The notes: generated from the sequence alone by a model not told the origin. Shown: positions 8,842-18,604, counted from the stretch's first letter. The stretch is DNA of 64,000 bases from Desulfopila aestuarii DSM 18488 (GCF_900143695.1 NZ_FRFE01000009.1:62001-126000); one strand, 5' to 3'. Program-made: numbers and translations.

Positions 8842-11457
8842 CTACATATCGCGCTGTAATACTTTATGGACGGCTTGTCCCAGGCTGAGCAGGCTGTAAG
8901 GTTTCTTGATAAACGCACCTGCCCCTTCTCGCAGGGTTGCCTCGACATCTTTGCTGGTCGAGTAACCGGTGGCTATCAACGCCTTCTGCAGCGGATTGTC
9001 CTTTTTAATACGCGAATACGTCTCTCTGCCGTTCATGCCGGGGTCCATCTGCATATCCAGCAGGACAAGATCGACAGGGGTGTTGCGGAGAAAGGTCAAT
9101 GCCTCTTCACCGCTCTTGACTGATGATGTTTTATAGTCCAGTAATCTAAGCATATTGCAGGCAATTTCCCTGAGCGATTCTTCATCGTCAACGACAAGAA
9201 TGTGCTCGCCGTTGCCTCGAAGATGGGCCGCTTCTTCCGGCTGCTTCTGGGAGACGGAGGCCTCATTTAGTGCGGGTAGCAGGACTGTGAACTGTGTACC
9301 TGACGAATTGCTGTTTACAGCAATGGTGCCGCCGTGTTCACGCACACTATTCCAGGCCACGGTAAGTCCGAGCCCTGTGCCGCTGCGGCCTAAACCTTTT
9401 TTGGAAAAGAACGGCTCAAAAATTCTCTTCTGGTCCGCCTCTGAGATCCCTTTACCGGTATCCCTGACGGTCATGGCAACATACTTTCCGGGTGGTTGGT
9501 TGGCGGCAATATCGGCAAGCTTTTCAGCAGCGATGTTGGCTGTCGTTACTTCGACTCTTCCTTGAGTCTTGATGGCTTCGAAGGCATTCATCACCAGGTT
9601 CATAATGGTTTTTTCTATATGAATAGGTGAGCAGTTGCAGAGCCAGATGTCAGGGCATGGAGTGAAGGTCAACTCGATATCAGGATGGGAATCTTGCAGT
9701 TTTTGAAATTCAGGGGTGGTGAAGTAGTTGTTTACAAGATGATTGAGGTCGGTGGGTTCATGGACCGCTGCGGAACCCCTGGCAACTGTAAGCAGGTCGG
9801 CAACCACCGCTGCCGCTCTTTCACCGGATTTCTGGATGGTTATAAGCGGCCTCCTTAGAGGATTGTCTTTGTCTAAGTCGAGAAGTAGCAACTCGGGATA
9901 GTTGATGATTCCCGCAAGAATGTTGTTCAGATCATGGGCGACTCCGCCAGCCATTAAACCGAGCAGCTCCATTTTGTGGGACTGCTGCCTCTTCATCTCA
10001 AGCTCTTTTTGCTGCTGCTCGATTTCGTAACGAACTGTAATGTCATGACCGATAATGTTGAGATCGGTGAGTGAACCTTCGTCACTGTAATGAAGGTTGA
10101 AAGACAGGAGCAGGTGGCTTGTTTCCCCGTCCTGATTACGTATCCGGCACTCAGCATCATTGCTTTCGATTCTGTCTTCAACCCATGAGCGGATGGATTT
10201 CTCAAGAGTAGGCCAGTCGTCTGCAACAATAAATATCCGAAAATACATGCCTATCGCATTGGCTATAGGGGTGCCTGTCAGCCGCTGGATGGTATGGTTG
10301 GCGTAGGAAATGATGAAATTTCTATCAAGGCGCAATACCAGGTTGCTGGTGTTCTCAACCAGTTCCCTATAATTGAGTTCCTTGTCACGTAACTCGGCTT
10401 CACGCTTTTGTATCGCTGTAGCCATCTGGTTAATGCTGTCGGCGAGTTGTTGTAGCTCGCTGAAGTTGTTAGGGGGCACGGGGTTGGTATAGTCACCTTG
10501 AGCGATGATGCTGCTTTTTGCCGTTATCTCTGTCAGGGGGCGGGAAAGCTTTTGGGCCCGCAAGACTGCCAACACCAGTGAAAGACCTACAGCGGCACAA
10601 ATACCGCTGCCAATAATTAAAAGCGGAATTATCAGAAATGAGGAAAATTTTTCGGTAGGCTCAGCAATAAGAGACACCCAGCCTGTTTGTTCAATAATAC
10701 TTGTGGAACCGAGAAAGCTTTTTCCCTGAAGGGTGAAATGTCCGACCCTCTCTTCACCTGCCAATGCTGCCGAAACAAGATCAATATCATTGAGCATGAT
10801 GCTTCTTTTGACCAGGTCCGGGTTGGGATGGAAAATGATTGCGCCGTTACTGTCTATTACCATTGTCACAACCGTGTCGGAGCTGAGGCGATCTATAAAT
10901 TGTGCCAGAGTGGTAAGGTTGATGTCAGCGGCGAGGACATTTTTTCCTGACGGCACATAGAGGGTAAGGCTGATTTTTCCGCTAACCAGCGACAGAAAGG
11001 TGTCGGACCATTGAGGGCGACCCGTTACCCGTACAGCCTGGAATTCTCTTTTATGAACAAGGTTTATTCCAATCAAGTCGGGCCGGGATAGTTCACGTTC
11101 AACAGGCAGCCCGGCATTAATGACTTCACCTATCGGATTTAAAAGATAAATAGACTCAAAATAGAGTGACTCACGGATATGGGTATTCAGGATCCTGGTG
11201 ATATTATCTTCGCTGGCCGATTTTGAATCGGAGAGCATACTGCCGATGGTGTTCAGAGAGGTCAGTGGCTGATCCATGAAGAGCTCGATCTGGCCCCTTA
11301 TTCCCTTGGATAGAAGGTCGATCCGGACCCTAAAATCCTCATTAGCGTTCCTGATAATGAAAAGAAGAATGAAAAGCGCAATAAAACAGAGTGGTATGAG
11401 GCTCACGAGAATGTGAGAAGTGATCAGTGATTGTCGAAGGGTGTGTGTCTTCTTCAC
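8842..11457 (-). CDS. Cache-domain hybrid sensor histidine kinase
   Basis: This 871-residue inner-membrane kinase has a first membrane helix near 10-35, a periplasmic Cache-type sensor (about 40-270), a second helix (about 273-298) and a HAMP-like linker (300-355). A PAS domain (about 365-480) follows, then the H-box VAHDLNNILAG near 510. The N-box is NLVMNAFEAI, the ATP lid DTGKGIS and SGTGLGLTVAW. A C-terminal receiver holds its Asp in LVLLDMQMDPGMNG. Its start overlaps the stop of the upstream binding-protein gene by four bases (ATGA), so the two are translationally coupled. The binding protein probably presents a ligand to the sensor. No separate DNA-binding partner is adjacent. Confidence 0.93.
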   Translation of the reverse strand: MKKTHTLRQSLITSHILVSLIPLCFIALFILLFIIRNANEDFRVRIDLLSKGIRGQIELFMDQPLTSLNTIGSMLSDSKSASEDNITRILNTHIRESLYFESIYLLNPIGEVINAGLPVERELSRPDLIGINLVHKREFQAVRVTGRPQWSDTFLSLVSGKISLTLYVPSGKNVLAADINLTTLAQFIDRLSSDTVVTMVIDSNGAIIFHPNPDLVKRSIMLNDIDLVSAALAGEERVGHFTLQGKSFLGSTSIIEQTGWVSLIAEPTEKFSSFLIIPLLIIGSGICAAVGLSLVLAVLRAQKLSRPLTEITAKSSIIAQGDYTNPVPPNNFSELQQLADSINQMATAIQKREAELRDKELNYRELVENTSNLVLRLDRNFIISYANHTIQRLTGTPIANAIGMYFRIFIVADDWPTLEKSIRSWVEDRIESNDAECRIRNQDGETSHLLLSFNLHYSDEGSLTDLNIIGHDITVRYEIEQQQKELEMKRQQSHKMELLGLMAGGVAHDLNNILAGIINYPELLLLDLDKDNPLRRPLITIQKSGERAAAVVADLLTVARGSAAVHEPTDLNHLVNNYFTTPEFQKLQDSHPDIELTFTPCPDIWLCNCSPIHIEKTIMNLVMNAFEAIKTQGRVEVTTANIAAEKLADIAANQPPGKYVAMTVRDTGKGISEADQKRIFEPFFSKKGLGRSGTGLGLTVAWNSVREHGGTIAVNSNSSGTQFTVLLPALNEASVSQKQPEEAAHLRGNGEHILVVDDEESLREIACNMLRLLDYKTSSVKSGEEALTFLRNTPVDLVLLDMQMDPGMNGRETYSRIKKDNPLQKALIATGYSTSKDVEATLREGAGAFIKKPYSLLSLGQAVHKVLQRDM

Positions 11458-12587
11458 CGGTAGTCCTCGAGAATCACAAACTCGCCATTTTGAACAACCC
11501 CCATGTAAGTAGGATGGTTTGAGTCCCCATACTTGTTGATGACAATGTCATCCTGAAGACCCTTAAAATGAGAGATACGAAGAATTGCCTGTTTGAGTGT
11601 TTCATTTTCATGCTGCTCATTCATAGATTTGAAAACCATCATGGCCGCATTATAGGCATGAAGCGCTCCGAATCCCGGTTCTGTCTTGTACCGGTTCTCG
11701 AACTCCTTTTTGAACTCGACATAGGCAGGCTTGGTGCTTTTTCTGTTAAAGAATTGCTGGATGGTTGCGCCTTCCACGGCGCTGCCGCCGAGGTTGATCA
11801 GCTGTTCGGTTGCCGCCCAGTCAGCAAGGGCCAATTGAACCTGCCAGCCGGATTTGCGCACCTGTTGGCATAACATGGCCGCGTCAACGGAATTGGCGAC
11901 AATGGCCAGGGCATCAACTTGACGTTCTTGCATATGCTGAACGAGTGGCAATAACTGGAGGTCGGGTTTGGAGGTGAATGTCAGCGGCTCGACTCTGATT
12001 CCTCCTTCTGCAAGGAAGGTTTTTTTGAAGGTTTCAAACCAGATGCCGGTATACGCCTTGTTACCGAGATCATAGATAACTCCTGCGGACCTCGCTCCCT
12101 TCACAGTAATGAGGTAACGAGCCAGCATGGCTGCTGCAGCCGTTGAAACGGCGCAGGATCTGATGAAGTTGTCGTCTAGGTCTTGTAACAGAGAGGTCGA
12201 AGATGTGGGACCGACAAGCAGGGTTTGGCTACCGTTTACAAGCGGTAATGTGGTCATGGTCATACTGCTGGTGGCATGTCCGATAATGACAGGGACATTT
12301 TTCTCCAGCAGCGATTTAACGGCATCCAGAGCCATCTTTTCATTCTGACCGTCATCCATGGCGATCATTTCGATAGGTTTGCCTTTGACTCCGTGAGATT
12401 GATTGACTCTGCTAATTGCCATTTCCACGCCACGACGGCAGTCAACGCCAAGATCGGCGAATTTTCCCGACAGGCCGGCAACAAAACCTATGAGTATGGG
12501 TTTTTCCGCTCGGTTAGTCCAGAAAACACCTAGGGAGACGAGAATCGCAACTAAAATTGCAGTGAAAAAGATAGCTTTCCTATTCAT
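11454..12587 (-). CDS. Branched-chain-amino-acid-type periplasmic binding protein
   Basis: This 377-residue LivK-like (Peripla_BP_6 type) protein starts with a signal anchor, MNRKAIFFTAILVAILVSLG, and continues with PILIGFVAGLSGKFADLGVDCRRGVEMAI, typical of the first lobe. I chose ATG at 12587 because GGAG lies nine bases upstream and the signal sequence begins there; an in-frame ATG at 12680 would add an unlikely N-terminus. No permease or ATPase gene is nearby. The gene is fused by a four-base overlap to the hybrid kinase, so it more likely works as a sensory co-receptor than in transport. The ligand is unknown; the family binds amino acids, amides, urea or aromatic acids. Confidence 0.88.
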   Translation of the reverse strand: MNRKAIFFTAILVAILVSLGVFWTNRAEKPILIGFVAGLSGKFADLGVDCRRGVEMAISRVNQSHGVKGKPIEMIAMDDGQNEKMALDAVKSLLEKNVPVIIGHATSSMTMTTLPLVNGSQTLLVGPTSSTSLLQDLDDNFIRSCAVSTAAAAMLARYLITVKGARSAGVIYDLGNKAYTGIWFETFKKTFLAEGGIRVEPLTFTSKPDLQLLPLVQHMQERQVDALAIVANSVDAAMLCQQVRKSGWQVQLALADWAATEQLINLGGSAVEGATIQQFFNRKSTKPAYVEFKKEFENRYKTEPGFGALHAYNAAMMVFKSMNEQHENETLKQAILRISHFKGLQDDIVINKYGDSNHPTYMGVVQNGEFVILEDYR

Positions 12588-12887
12588 CGTTGTAGGCTCC
12601 GCTAAACAGAGGGTCAATATCCTTTGGTAATACTGGCTGATCGAGAATTGCAGCGATTGCCGAAAGAATAAGTATATCAAATATAATTGTACCTTAAAGA
12701 ATTGCAGATAAAAAGGAGGGATGAAAAAAGGTGGTTATTCGGCCAGTTCTGTATCTTTTACGAAAAAATTTGATGTTTGAAATCACCTTGTGATAGGCTC
12801 ATAAGTAGTCCCCCGCAGGGACGGGGGAAATCTGATGAGCAGAGACAGATACCGTATCATGTTATGTCTTAACACCTGGAGGAAACC
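12588..12887. other. Intergenic region with divergent promoters
   Basis: This 300-bp gap lies between the divergent binding-protein and Cache-protein genes. It is A+T-rich apart from a G+C-rich hairpin at 12797-12840, listed separately. No additional coding capacity is evident. Confidence 0.6.
12797..12840 (+). promoter_or_regulatory. Nested stem-loop in the leader of the Cache-protein gene
   Basis: An outer 6-bp stem (GCTCAT/ATGAGC) encloses an inner 6-bp stem (TCCCCC 12809-12814 / GGGGGA 12823-12828) with the 8-base loop GCAGGGAC. The structure ends 47 bases before the ATG of the secreted Cache protein. There is no T-run, so it is not a terminator. The GGA-bearing loop and the GGA in the ribosome-binding site are compatible with a CsrA-type leader. 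I do not recognise a known riboswitch class. Confidence 0.45.
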
Positions 12888-13373
12888 ATGATGAAGAAAG
12901 CACTGTTGGTCGTATGTGTTTTGCTGTTTGGCTTTTCTGTATCATATGCTGAGGATGAAAACGCAAGTCCGGAGGATGTGTATAACCTCGTGTTGAAAGC
13001 CTATGACGTTGTCAAAGCCCTTGGTGAGGAATCGTTTCCCGCATTTAACGATCCCAAAGGTGAGTTTGTCTACAAGGATACATATGTGTTGGTCCAGCGT
13101 TGTCCTAGTGAAATGGTAGCCCATCCATTTGCCCTTGAGAAACTCAGAAGTGTTGACCTCGATAAAACATATGAATGGAACAAAAAGCTTTGTGATGCCG
13201 GGGCGCAACCTGGTGGCGGGTGGACTGAATATCCCTGGCCGAAACCGGGAGAGACGGAACCTTCCAGAAAAATAACCTTCTCCATTCTCGTTGAAGGCAC
13301 CCCATATACAGTGATGGCGGGTGTCTACAGTGACACAGCAAAGGTGGAAGAACTCAATGCTACGCTGAAGTAA
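12888..13373 (+). CDS. Secreted single-Cache-domain protein
   Basis: This 161-residue protein has a signal peptide (residues 1-21, ending SVSYA) and one small-molecule-binding Cache domain. FNDPKGEFVYKDTYVLVQRC followed by MVAHPFALEKL is the typical type-2 single-Cache pattern. It has no membrane segment beyond the signal and no output domain, so it should be a free periplasmic sensor subunit. It precedes a methyl-accepting chemotaxis protein by 70 bp on the same strand, suggesting an auxiliary ligand-binding role there. GGAGG lies five bases before the ATG. Confidence 0.82.
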   Translation: MMKKALLVVCVLLFGFSVSYAEDENASPEDVYNLVLKAYDVVKALGEESFPAFNDPKGEFVYKDTYVLVQRCPSEMVAHPFALEKLRSVDLDKTYEWNKKLCDAGAQPGGGWTEYPWPKPGETEPSRKITFSILVEGTPYTVMAGVYSDTAKVEELNATLK

Positions 13374-13443
13374 GTTGGGCTGGTGCATGGCCGGGCAGAA
13401 AGAATTTCTGCCATGAGTCTTCAGAATTCAGGAGGGACAGACT

Positions 13444-15405
13444 GTGTCATTCAATCTCAATATACGAAATAAATTCCTAATTCCGGCTGTCCTGCTGATT
13501 ATTGTCGGTATGAGCGTGGCGACGAGTGTTTCCTATATCAAGTCGAAAAATGCGCTGACGGGGGCTCTTCGCCAGAATATAGAGCAGAACGTTGGTTCAT
13601 TGGCGACAATTCTTGAAAGCTGGCTTCAGGACCGGCGTCTTGATCTAGGTAGCTGGAGTCATGAGGAAATATATGCCAAGTCACTCAAGGATTCTTTTGT
13701 CGGCAAAGCAGCCAGGGTGAACGCGAATGAAAAACTCAAAGGGCTGCAGCAGGATTATGGATATTATGAAGATATCGCTCTGGCTGGTGGAGACGGCTCA
13801 ATAGTTGCTTCTAGCACAGAGGCCATTATCGGCAAGATAAATGTGGGAGATAGGGCATACTTCAAGGCGGCAATGGCAGGGGAGACGTTTGTCTCCGATG
13901 TCAGCAGCAGCCGCAACACCGGGAACCCTGTTATCTTTATCGCGGCGCCTGTGCATGAAAACAAGACTGTCAGTGGGGTTCTCTTTGGGGTTGTGAATAT
14001 TGACACGTTTTCAAGTCGATTTATCGACTCCATTAAAATTGGCGAAACCGGGTATGCATACGCGGTCAGTAAGGATGGCATAGTCCTTGCCCATCCCGTT
14101 AAATCGAACATCATGAAGCTGAACTTGAATGATTTCGATTTCGGCAAGGAAATTCTCTCCCAGAAAAACGGTATGATTCAATATACGTTTGAAGGCGTCA
14201 GCAAAACTGCAGCCTTCAGAGAAATTTCGGGTCTGGGTTGGATTGTTGCAGTCAATGTGCCGGATGATGAAATCCTGGCATCAGCCAAGAGCCTGGGACG
14301 GATCAATACGCTGGTGGCGGCTGTTATTGTTGCCATCGCCATCGTCGTGATCTTTTTTGTTACCTCAACAGTAGTGAAACCGATCAACAGTGTGGTGGCC
14401 GGTCTGCGCGACGCGGCTGAAGGTGATGGCGACTTGACCAAGCGGATCATATTGAAAAGCAAGGACGAAGTCGGTGAGCTGGCCCGCTGGTTTAACACCT
14501 TTGTAGAAAAAATCCAGACCACTGTCGCGGAGGTGGCCGGTAACGCGTCAGAATTGAATAAATCATCAAGGGAATTGGCCGATATAGCCGAGCATCTTTC
14601 GGCCAATGCCGTGCAGACTTCCGGCAAGGCTGCCACTGTTTCCTCATCCAGCCAACAGATGAGCTCCACCATCGGGTCCGCAGCCGGCATCATGGAGGAG
14701 ACGGTCAGCAACCTTACCATCGTCGCCGCAGCAGCAGAAGAGATGACGGCAACGATCAGCGAAATTGCCGCAAATACCGAAAAAGGCCGTGAGATTGCCG
14801 AGGCTGCTGTTGGCCAGACAAGGCGGGCAACTGAGCAGATTGAGGAACTGGGAACCGCCGCAGATCAGATTGGCAAAGTGGTTGAAACGATTTCCGAAAT
14901 CTCCGAGCAGGTCAACCTGCTGGCGTTAAACGCCACCATTGAGGCTGCCCGGGCCGGTGAGGCGGGAAAGGGATTTGCGGTTGTAGCCAATGAAATCAAG
15001 GAGTTGGCAAAGCAGACGGCAACTGCTTCAGGTGAGATCAAGCAGCAGGTGGAAGGTATCCAGAGTTCGACCCAAAATACCGTCTCTGAGATCGGAAATA
15101 TTGCCAAGGTTGTTGGACAGGTCAACGAACTTGTCGCTACAATTGCTGCGGCAGTTGAAGAACAGTCGGTAACCACCAGGGATATCGCCGGCAATGTGGC
15201 CAAGGCAACCGAGGGTGTCAGCGAGGTTAACATGACCATTGCCGATGGGGCTGAGGCCGCAAACTCCATTACGGTTGAAATCGCCGACGTTACCACAGCT
15301 TCTGAAGGGATGACCGGCTCGAGTAACCAGGTGAAGGCGAGTTCAAAAGAGTTATCCGATCTGGCCGAAAAACTGAATGTGATGGTCCAGCAGTTCAAGG
15401 TTTGA
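13444..15405 (+). CDS. Methyl-accepting chemotaxis protein (double Cache)
   Basis: This 653-residue inner-membrane chemoreceptor has a first helix at about 11-30, a periplasmic double-Cache sensor (about 35-275), a second helix (about 284-307), a HAMP domain (305-360) and a long signalling coiled coil (380-650). The hairpin tip that contacts CheA and CheW is clear: [20 protein letters not shown]. No C-terminal CheR-tethering pentapeptide is present; it ends QQFKV. The start is GTG at 13444, with AGGAGGG about six bases upstream. It probably forms an operon with the upstream secreted Cache protein. Confidence 0.95.
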   Translation: MSFNLNIRNKFLIPAVLLIIVGMSVATSVSYIKSKNALTGALRQNIEQNVGSLATILESWLQDRRLDLGSWSHEEIYAKSLKDSFVGKAARVNANEKLKGLQQDYGYYEDIALAGGDGSIVASSTEAIIGKINVGDRAYFKAAMAGETFVSDVSSSRNTGNPVIFIAAPVHENKTVSGVLFGVVNIDTFSSRFIDSIKIGETGYAYAVSKDGIVLAHPVKSNIMKLNLNDFDFGKEILSQKNGMIQYTFEGVSKTAAFREISGLGWIVAVNVPDDEILASAKSLGRINTLVAAVIVAIAIVVIFFVTSTVVKPINSVVAGLRDAAEGDGDLTKRIILKSKDEVGELARWFNTFVEKIQTTVAEVAGNASELNKSSRELADIAEHLSANAVQTSGKAATVSSSSQQMSSTIGSAAGIMEETVSNLTIVAAAAEEMTATISEIAANTEKGREIAEAAVGQTRRATEQIEELGTAADQIGKVVETISEISEQVNLLALNATIEAARAGEAGKGFAVVANEIKELAKQTATASGEIKQQVEGIQSSTQNTVSEIGNIAKVVGQVNELVATIAAAVEEQSVTTRDIAGNVAKATEGVSEVNMTIADGAEAANSITVEIADVTTASEGMTGSSNQVKASSKELSDLAEKLNVMVQQFKV

Positions 15406-15454
15406 TGGCGACCATTAAGCTGCACTGATTTTCGAAAACTATATTTGTCTTTTT

Positions 15455-15476
15455 ATGCGCCCCATGTGGGGCGCAT
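15455..15476 (+). terminator. Terminator-like hairpin, copy 1 of a repeated stem
   Basis: A perfect 10-bp stem, ATGCGCCCCA and TGGGGCGCAT, with a 2-base centre follows the chemoreceptor stop by 50 bp. A run of Ts precedes rather than follows it. The same stem and some flanking bases recur at 19941-19965. Confidence 0.6.
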
Positions 15477-15512
15477 TGTATGTCGTGAGATAGGGAGAAT
15501 CTCTCAAGATTC

Positions 15513-15546
15513 AAAAAAAAAGGCGGCCGTTGTATCTGCCGGCCGC
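15513..15546 (-). terminator. Rho-independent terminator of the ansA-aspA operon
   Basis: Arms GCGGCCG (15523-15529) and CGGCCGC (15540-15546) form a 7-bp stem. On the minus strand it is followed by a run of eight or more Ts (complement of 15513-15521). It lies 35 bp past the aspA stop. Confidence 0.8.
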
Positions 15547-15580
15547 TCTCAACACGTCTTGTCTCTATCCTTATGCATCC

Positions 15581-17449
15581 TCATTTCCGTGGGATTTCTC
15601 GTGGATCCGTCATGTTTTCCGGGCGGAGAATGTCATCGAGTTCTTCTTTGGAGAGGAGCGATTTCTCAAGAACCAGATCGTAGACACTGCCACCGGTTTT
15701 CAAGGCTTCCTTGGCGATAGCTGCCGAATGCTCGTAGCCGATAACCGGAACGAGGGCCGTGACCAGGCCGATACTTTTCTCGACATAGCCGCGGCAAATG
15801 TCACGGTTTGCTTCAATGCCTGCTACACATCGTGAAGTTAGTGCCACACAGCCGTTTTTCAATATCATCATGCCATGAAGCAGGTCGTAGGCGATAATCG
15901 GTTCGGCCATGCAAAGTTCAAGTTCGCTGGCCTCCGCAGCCATCGACACCACGTTATCATAGCCCATAACCTGATAGCATATCTGGTTGACCAACTCCGG
16001 AATGACCGGATTGACCTTCCCTGGCATGATGGAAGAGCCGGGCTGCATTGGTGGCAGGTTAATCTCATTGAGACCGCAGCGCGGGCCTGAGGACATCCAG
16101 CGCAAGTCGTTGCAGATCTTTGAAATTTGTACGGCGGCTCGCTTCAAGGTTGCCGACATCTGGACAAATGTTCCGGCATTCTGGGTGGCCTCGACGAGAT
16201 TGCGGGCTTTTCGCAACGGGAATCCGCTTACTTCGGCAAGCCTTTTCGTCACCAGGCTGGCATAGCCGGGCGGGCTGTTGATGCCGGTGCCGATGGCTGT
16301 GGCACCCATATTGATATCAAGAAATTCATCGGCAGCCCTATCGAGTGCTTTGGTTGCGCTATCTATCATTACCGCATAAGCGTTGAATTCCTGACCAAGC
16401 GTCATTGGAACGGCATCCTGATTTTCGGTACGGCCCATTTTCAGGACGTCGCTGAACTCTGCGGCTTTCATCTCTAGAGAATGGCGCAGCTCTTCCATAG
16501 CCCGGAGAAGACTGCGGGCTGAGAGCAACACTGCCAGTTTGATCGCTGTGGGGTAAGCGTCGTTGGTGGACTGGGAGCAGTTGACGTGGTCGTTGGGATG
16601 GAGGTGCTGGTATTCGCCTTTTGCGTAGCCCATGAGTTCAAGCCCCCTGTTGGCAATGACCTCGTTGGTATTCATGTTTGTCGAAGTGCCTGCTCCGCCC
16701 TGGAACATATCGACGGTAAAGTGGTCGTGTAGTTTTCCCTCGAGCAGTTCGTCGCAGGCGCCGCAGATGGCCTGCATTCTTGCTTCATTGATGGCGCCCA
16801 GCTCATGATTGGTCAGCGCTGCGGCTTTTTTCACCATGGCCAACCCTTCGATCAGATGCTCAAAATTACGGACAAAGATCCCTGAAATGGCAAAGTTCTC
16901 CATGGCCCGGGTGGTCTGCACACCGTAATACGCATCATCTGAGATCTCTCGCATGCCAAGTGAGTCGTGTTCGAGACGAAAACCGCTCATCACCACATCA
17001 CCGCTTTTGCTGTCATGCAGTTGTCTGGTCAGCATCCGTAAACGGCGGTTGATTCCTACTGCCACCCTGGAGACGATTCGGTAAAACAGTTCGGGTTTAA
17101 CTTCTCTGAACGCTGCAATTCTCTCAACTGGAATCTGCCAGACGGTCGCGCCGTTACGGGTGAAGGCTCCGCTATTGTGGGCGTCCCCGTCCAGAAAAGC
17201 TCCTTCGCTGATCATTGAGCCTGCAATCATTGTGGCGATACGACGAGAGGAACCGTGCAAACCCCGCACCAGTTCGACTTCGCCATCAAGGATAATGCCA
17301 GCCCATTGCCTGGGGGTAGACTCCTGAAACAGCCACTCGTTAGGTTGGTATGTCTGTTGTATTCCTTCAGCAAAAAAGATAGCAAGATCTTCCTCGCTGA
17401 TACCTGATGTTTTTGCGGCATGCCGGATACTGCTTTTTTCAATGATCAT
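15581..17449 (-). CDS. aspA: Aspartate ammonia-lyase with N-terminal cNMP-binding-like domain
   Basis: This 622-residue fusion converts L-aspartate to fumarate and ammonia. Residues 1-145 form a Crp-like beta-roll: EWLFQESTPRQWAGIILDGEVELVRG and GSMISEGAFLDG match the fold. The usual phosphate-binding Arg segment is replaced by DAHNSGAFT, so cAMP binding in the standard way is doubtful. Residues 155-622 are a complete aspartase, beginning EISDDAYYGVQTTRAMENF and carrying the catalytic loop GSSIMPGKVNPVIPE near 470. E. coli aspartase, about 478 residues, lacks the N-terminal domain. The gene starts nine bp after ansA, so the pair takes asparagine to fumarate. The extra domain may regulate activity or bind another effector. 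Confidence 0.93.
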   Translation of the reverse strand: MIIEKSSIRHAAKTSGISEEDLAIFFAEGIQQTYQPNEWLFQESTPRQWAGIILDGEVELVRGLHGSSRRIATMIAGSMISEGAFLDGDAHNSGAFTRNGATVWQIPVERIAAFREVKPELFYRIVSRVAVGINRRLRMLTRQLHDSKSGDVVMSGFRLEHDSLGMREISDDAYYGVQTTRAMENFAISGIFVRNFEHLIEGLAMVKKAAALTNHELGAINEARMQAICGACDELLEGKLHDHFTVDMFQGGAGTSTNMNTNEVIANRGLELMGYAKGEYQHLHPNDHVNCSQSTNDAYPTAIKLAVLLSARSLLRAMEELRHSLEMKAAEFSDVLKMGRTENQDAVPMTLGQEFNAYAVMIDSATKALDRAADEFLDINMGATAIGTGINSPPGYASLVTKRLAEVSGFPLRKARNLVEATQNAGTFVQMSATLKRAAVQISKICNDLRWMSSGPRCGLNEINLPPMQPGSSIMPGKVNPVIPELVNQICYQVMGYDNVVSMAAEASELELCMAEPIIAYDLLHGMMILKNGCVALTSRCVAGIEANRDICRGYVEKSIGLVTALVPVIGYEHSAAIAKEALKTGGSVYDLVLEKSLLSKEELDDILRPENMTDPREIPRK

Positions 17450-17458
17450 GTGATCTCC

Positions 17459-18505
17459 TTAGTTTTCTCTGCAATGTATGGTGTCATATGGCAGCAGGTC
17501 ATCCCGAACGGGTGTTTCCACCAACTGTTTTATTTCCTGAAAAGTCTCTGCCTTGGCCATTGCCCACATCAGTTTCGGAACCAGCGCTTCCGTGTTCATG
17601 TCCCTGGCGTAGATGATTTTTTCAAGCGGCAGTTTGCGGCCAACTTCGTAGAGTTGTAGATCGACGCCTTCCTTCAGGCACTGGGTGGTAATGGCGACAA
17701 CGATACCGGCTTCTGCAATGTCTTTTATTTTTCCGGCAAGATCGATGCTGTCTGTTGAGACACCTCCGGTGCCATAGCTTTCGATGATCACAGCTTTGAA
17801 GTTGTTGCGGATATATTCGAATATTTTGGGATCCAGGCCGGGAAATATCTTGAGAACTAGCAGTTGTTTTTCAAGGGTTGCAACTAGTTCCGGAGGCTGA
17901 CAGTTTTCATGTGCTGTAATTGGCATTTGGCGAAAGGTCTGCCGGACCATCGGGCTGTATTCGATCCTATTGTGTTTGATTGTTGCTACCAGCGGGTAAT
18001 TGATACTTTCAAAGGCGTCGTAGCTGCGGGTTTTGGTCTTGATTCCCCTGGTGCCGTTGATGACTTTACCGTCAAAAACAATAAAGACTCCGGCAATATT
18101 CTCTCCGGCCAGAAGGAGAGAATCTTTCAAATTCTGCAGTGCATCGGTTCGACTGTCGGTCATGGAAAATTGGGATCCGGTAAGGATCACCGGTTTATTC
18201 AGACCATCGAGCAGGTAGGAGAGGGCGGCCGCGGTATAGGCCATGGTATCCGTGCCGTGGGTGATGATAAAACCGTCAAATTCCCGGTAATGTTCGGTGA
18301 CTTGCCGGGCAATGGTCAGCCAGCTTTCCGGTGTCATGTTTGAGCTGTCGATATTCATGACGGTTTTGCCGACAATTTTGCAGTAACCTATGGCCGGCTG
18401 GATACGGTCCAGCAGGTCATCCACGGTATAATACGGCTGTAAACCTTGCCCTTGGTCAGAGCAGACGATTGTTCCGCCGGTTGCGAGAATGACGATATTT
18501 TTCAA
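17459..18505 (-). CDS. ansA: L-asparaginase
   Basis: This 348-residue enzyme hydrolyses L-asparagine to aspartate and ammonia. The first catalytic Thr motif is ILATGGTI near the N-terminus and the second is THGTDTMAYTA; ILTGSQF follows as expected. There is no signal peptide, so it is cytoplasmic (type I-like). The most likely start is a TTG codon at 18505, with GAGG about nine bases upstream, because family homology begins at that codon (KNIVILATGGT). It is the first gene of a two-gene operon with aspA. Three 20-bp repeats lie 100-160 bp upstream and may be operators. Confidence 0.92.
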   Translation of the reverse strand: MKNIVILATGGTIVCSDQGQGLQPYYTVDDLLDRIQPAIGYCKIVGKTVMNIDSSNMTPESWLTIARQVTEHYREFDGFIITHGTDTMAYTAAALSYLLDGLNKPVILTGSQFSMTDSRTDALQNLKDSLLLAGENIAGVFIVFDGKVINGTRGIKTKTRSYDAFESINYPLVATIKHNRIEYSPMVRQTFRQMPITAHENCQPPELVATLEKQLLVLKIFPGLDPKIFEYIRNNFKAVIIESYGTGGVSTDSIDLAGKIKDIAEAGIVVAITTQCLKEGVDLQLYEVGRKLPLEKIIYARDMNTEALVPKLMWAMAKAETFQEIKQLVETPVRDDLLPYDTIHCREN

Positions 18506-18604
18506 AATGCAATTCCTCAGAATACGTGATTTTTTTTGTTCTCGGGCATGCTCAGAAACGCAACGCTTTGTGCCTCGATCGAAATGGTTCCTCTCTTATT
18601 TATT

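Noticed and set aside
12797-12840. Second GEMM riboswitch upstream of the Cache protein
   Set aside because: It lacks the AAACC and GGACGNAAAGC core elements found in the real aptamer at 58762.
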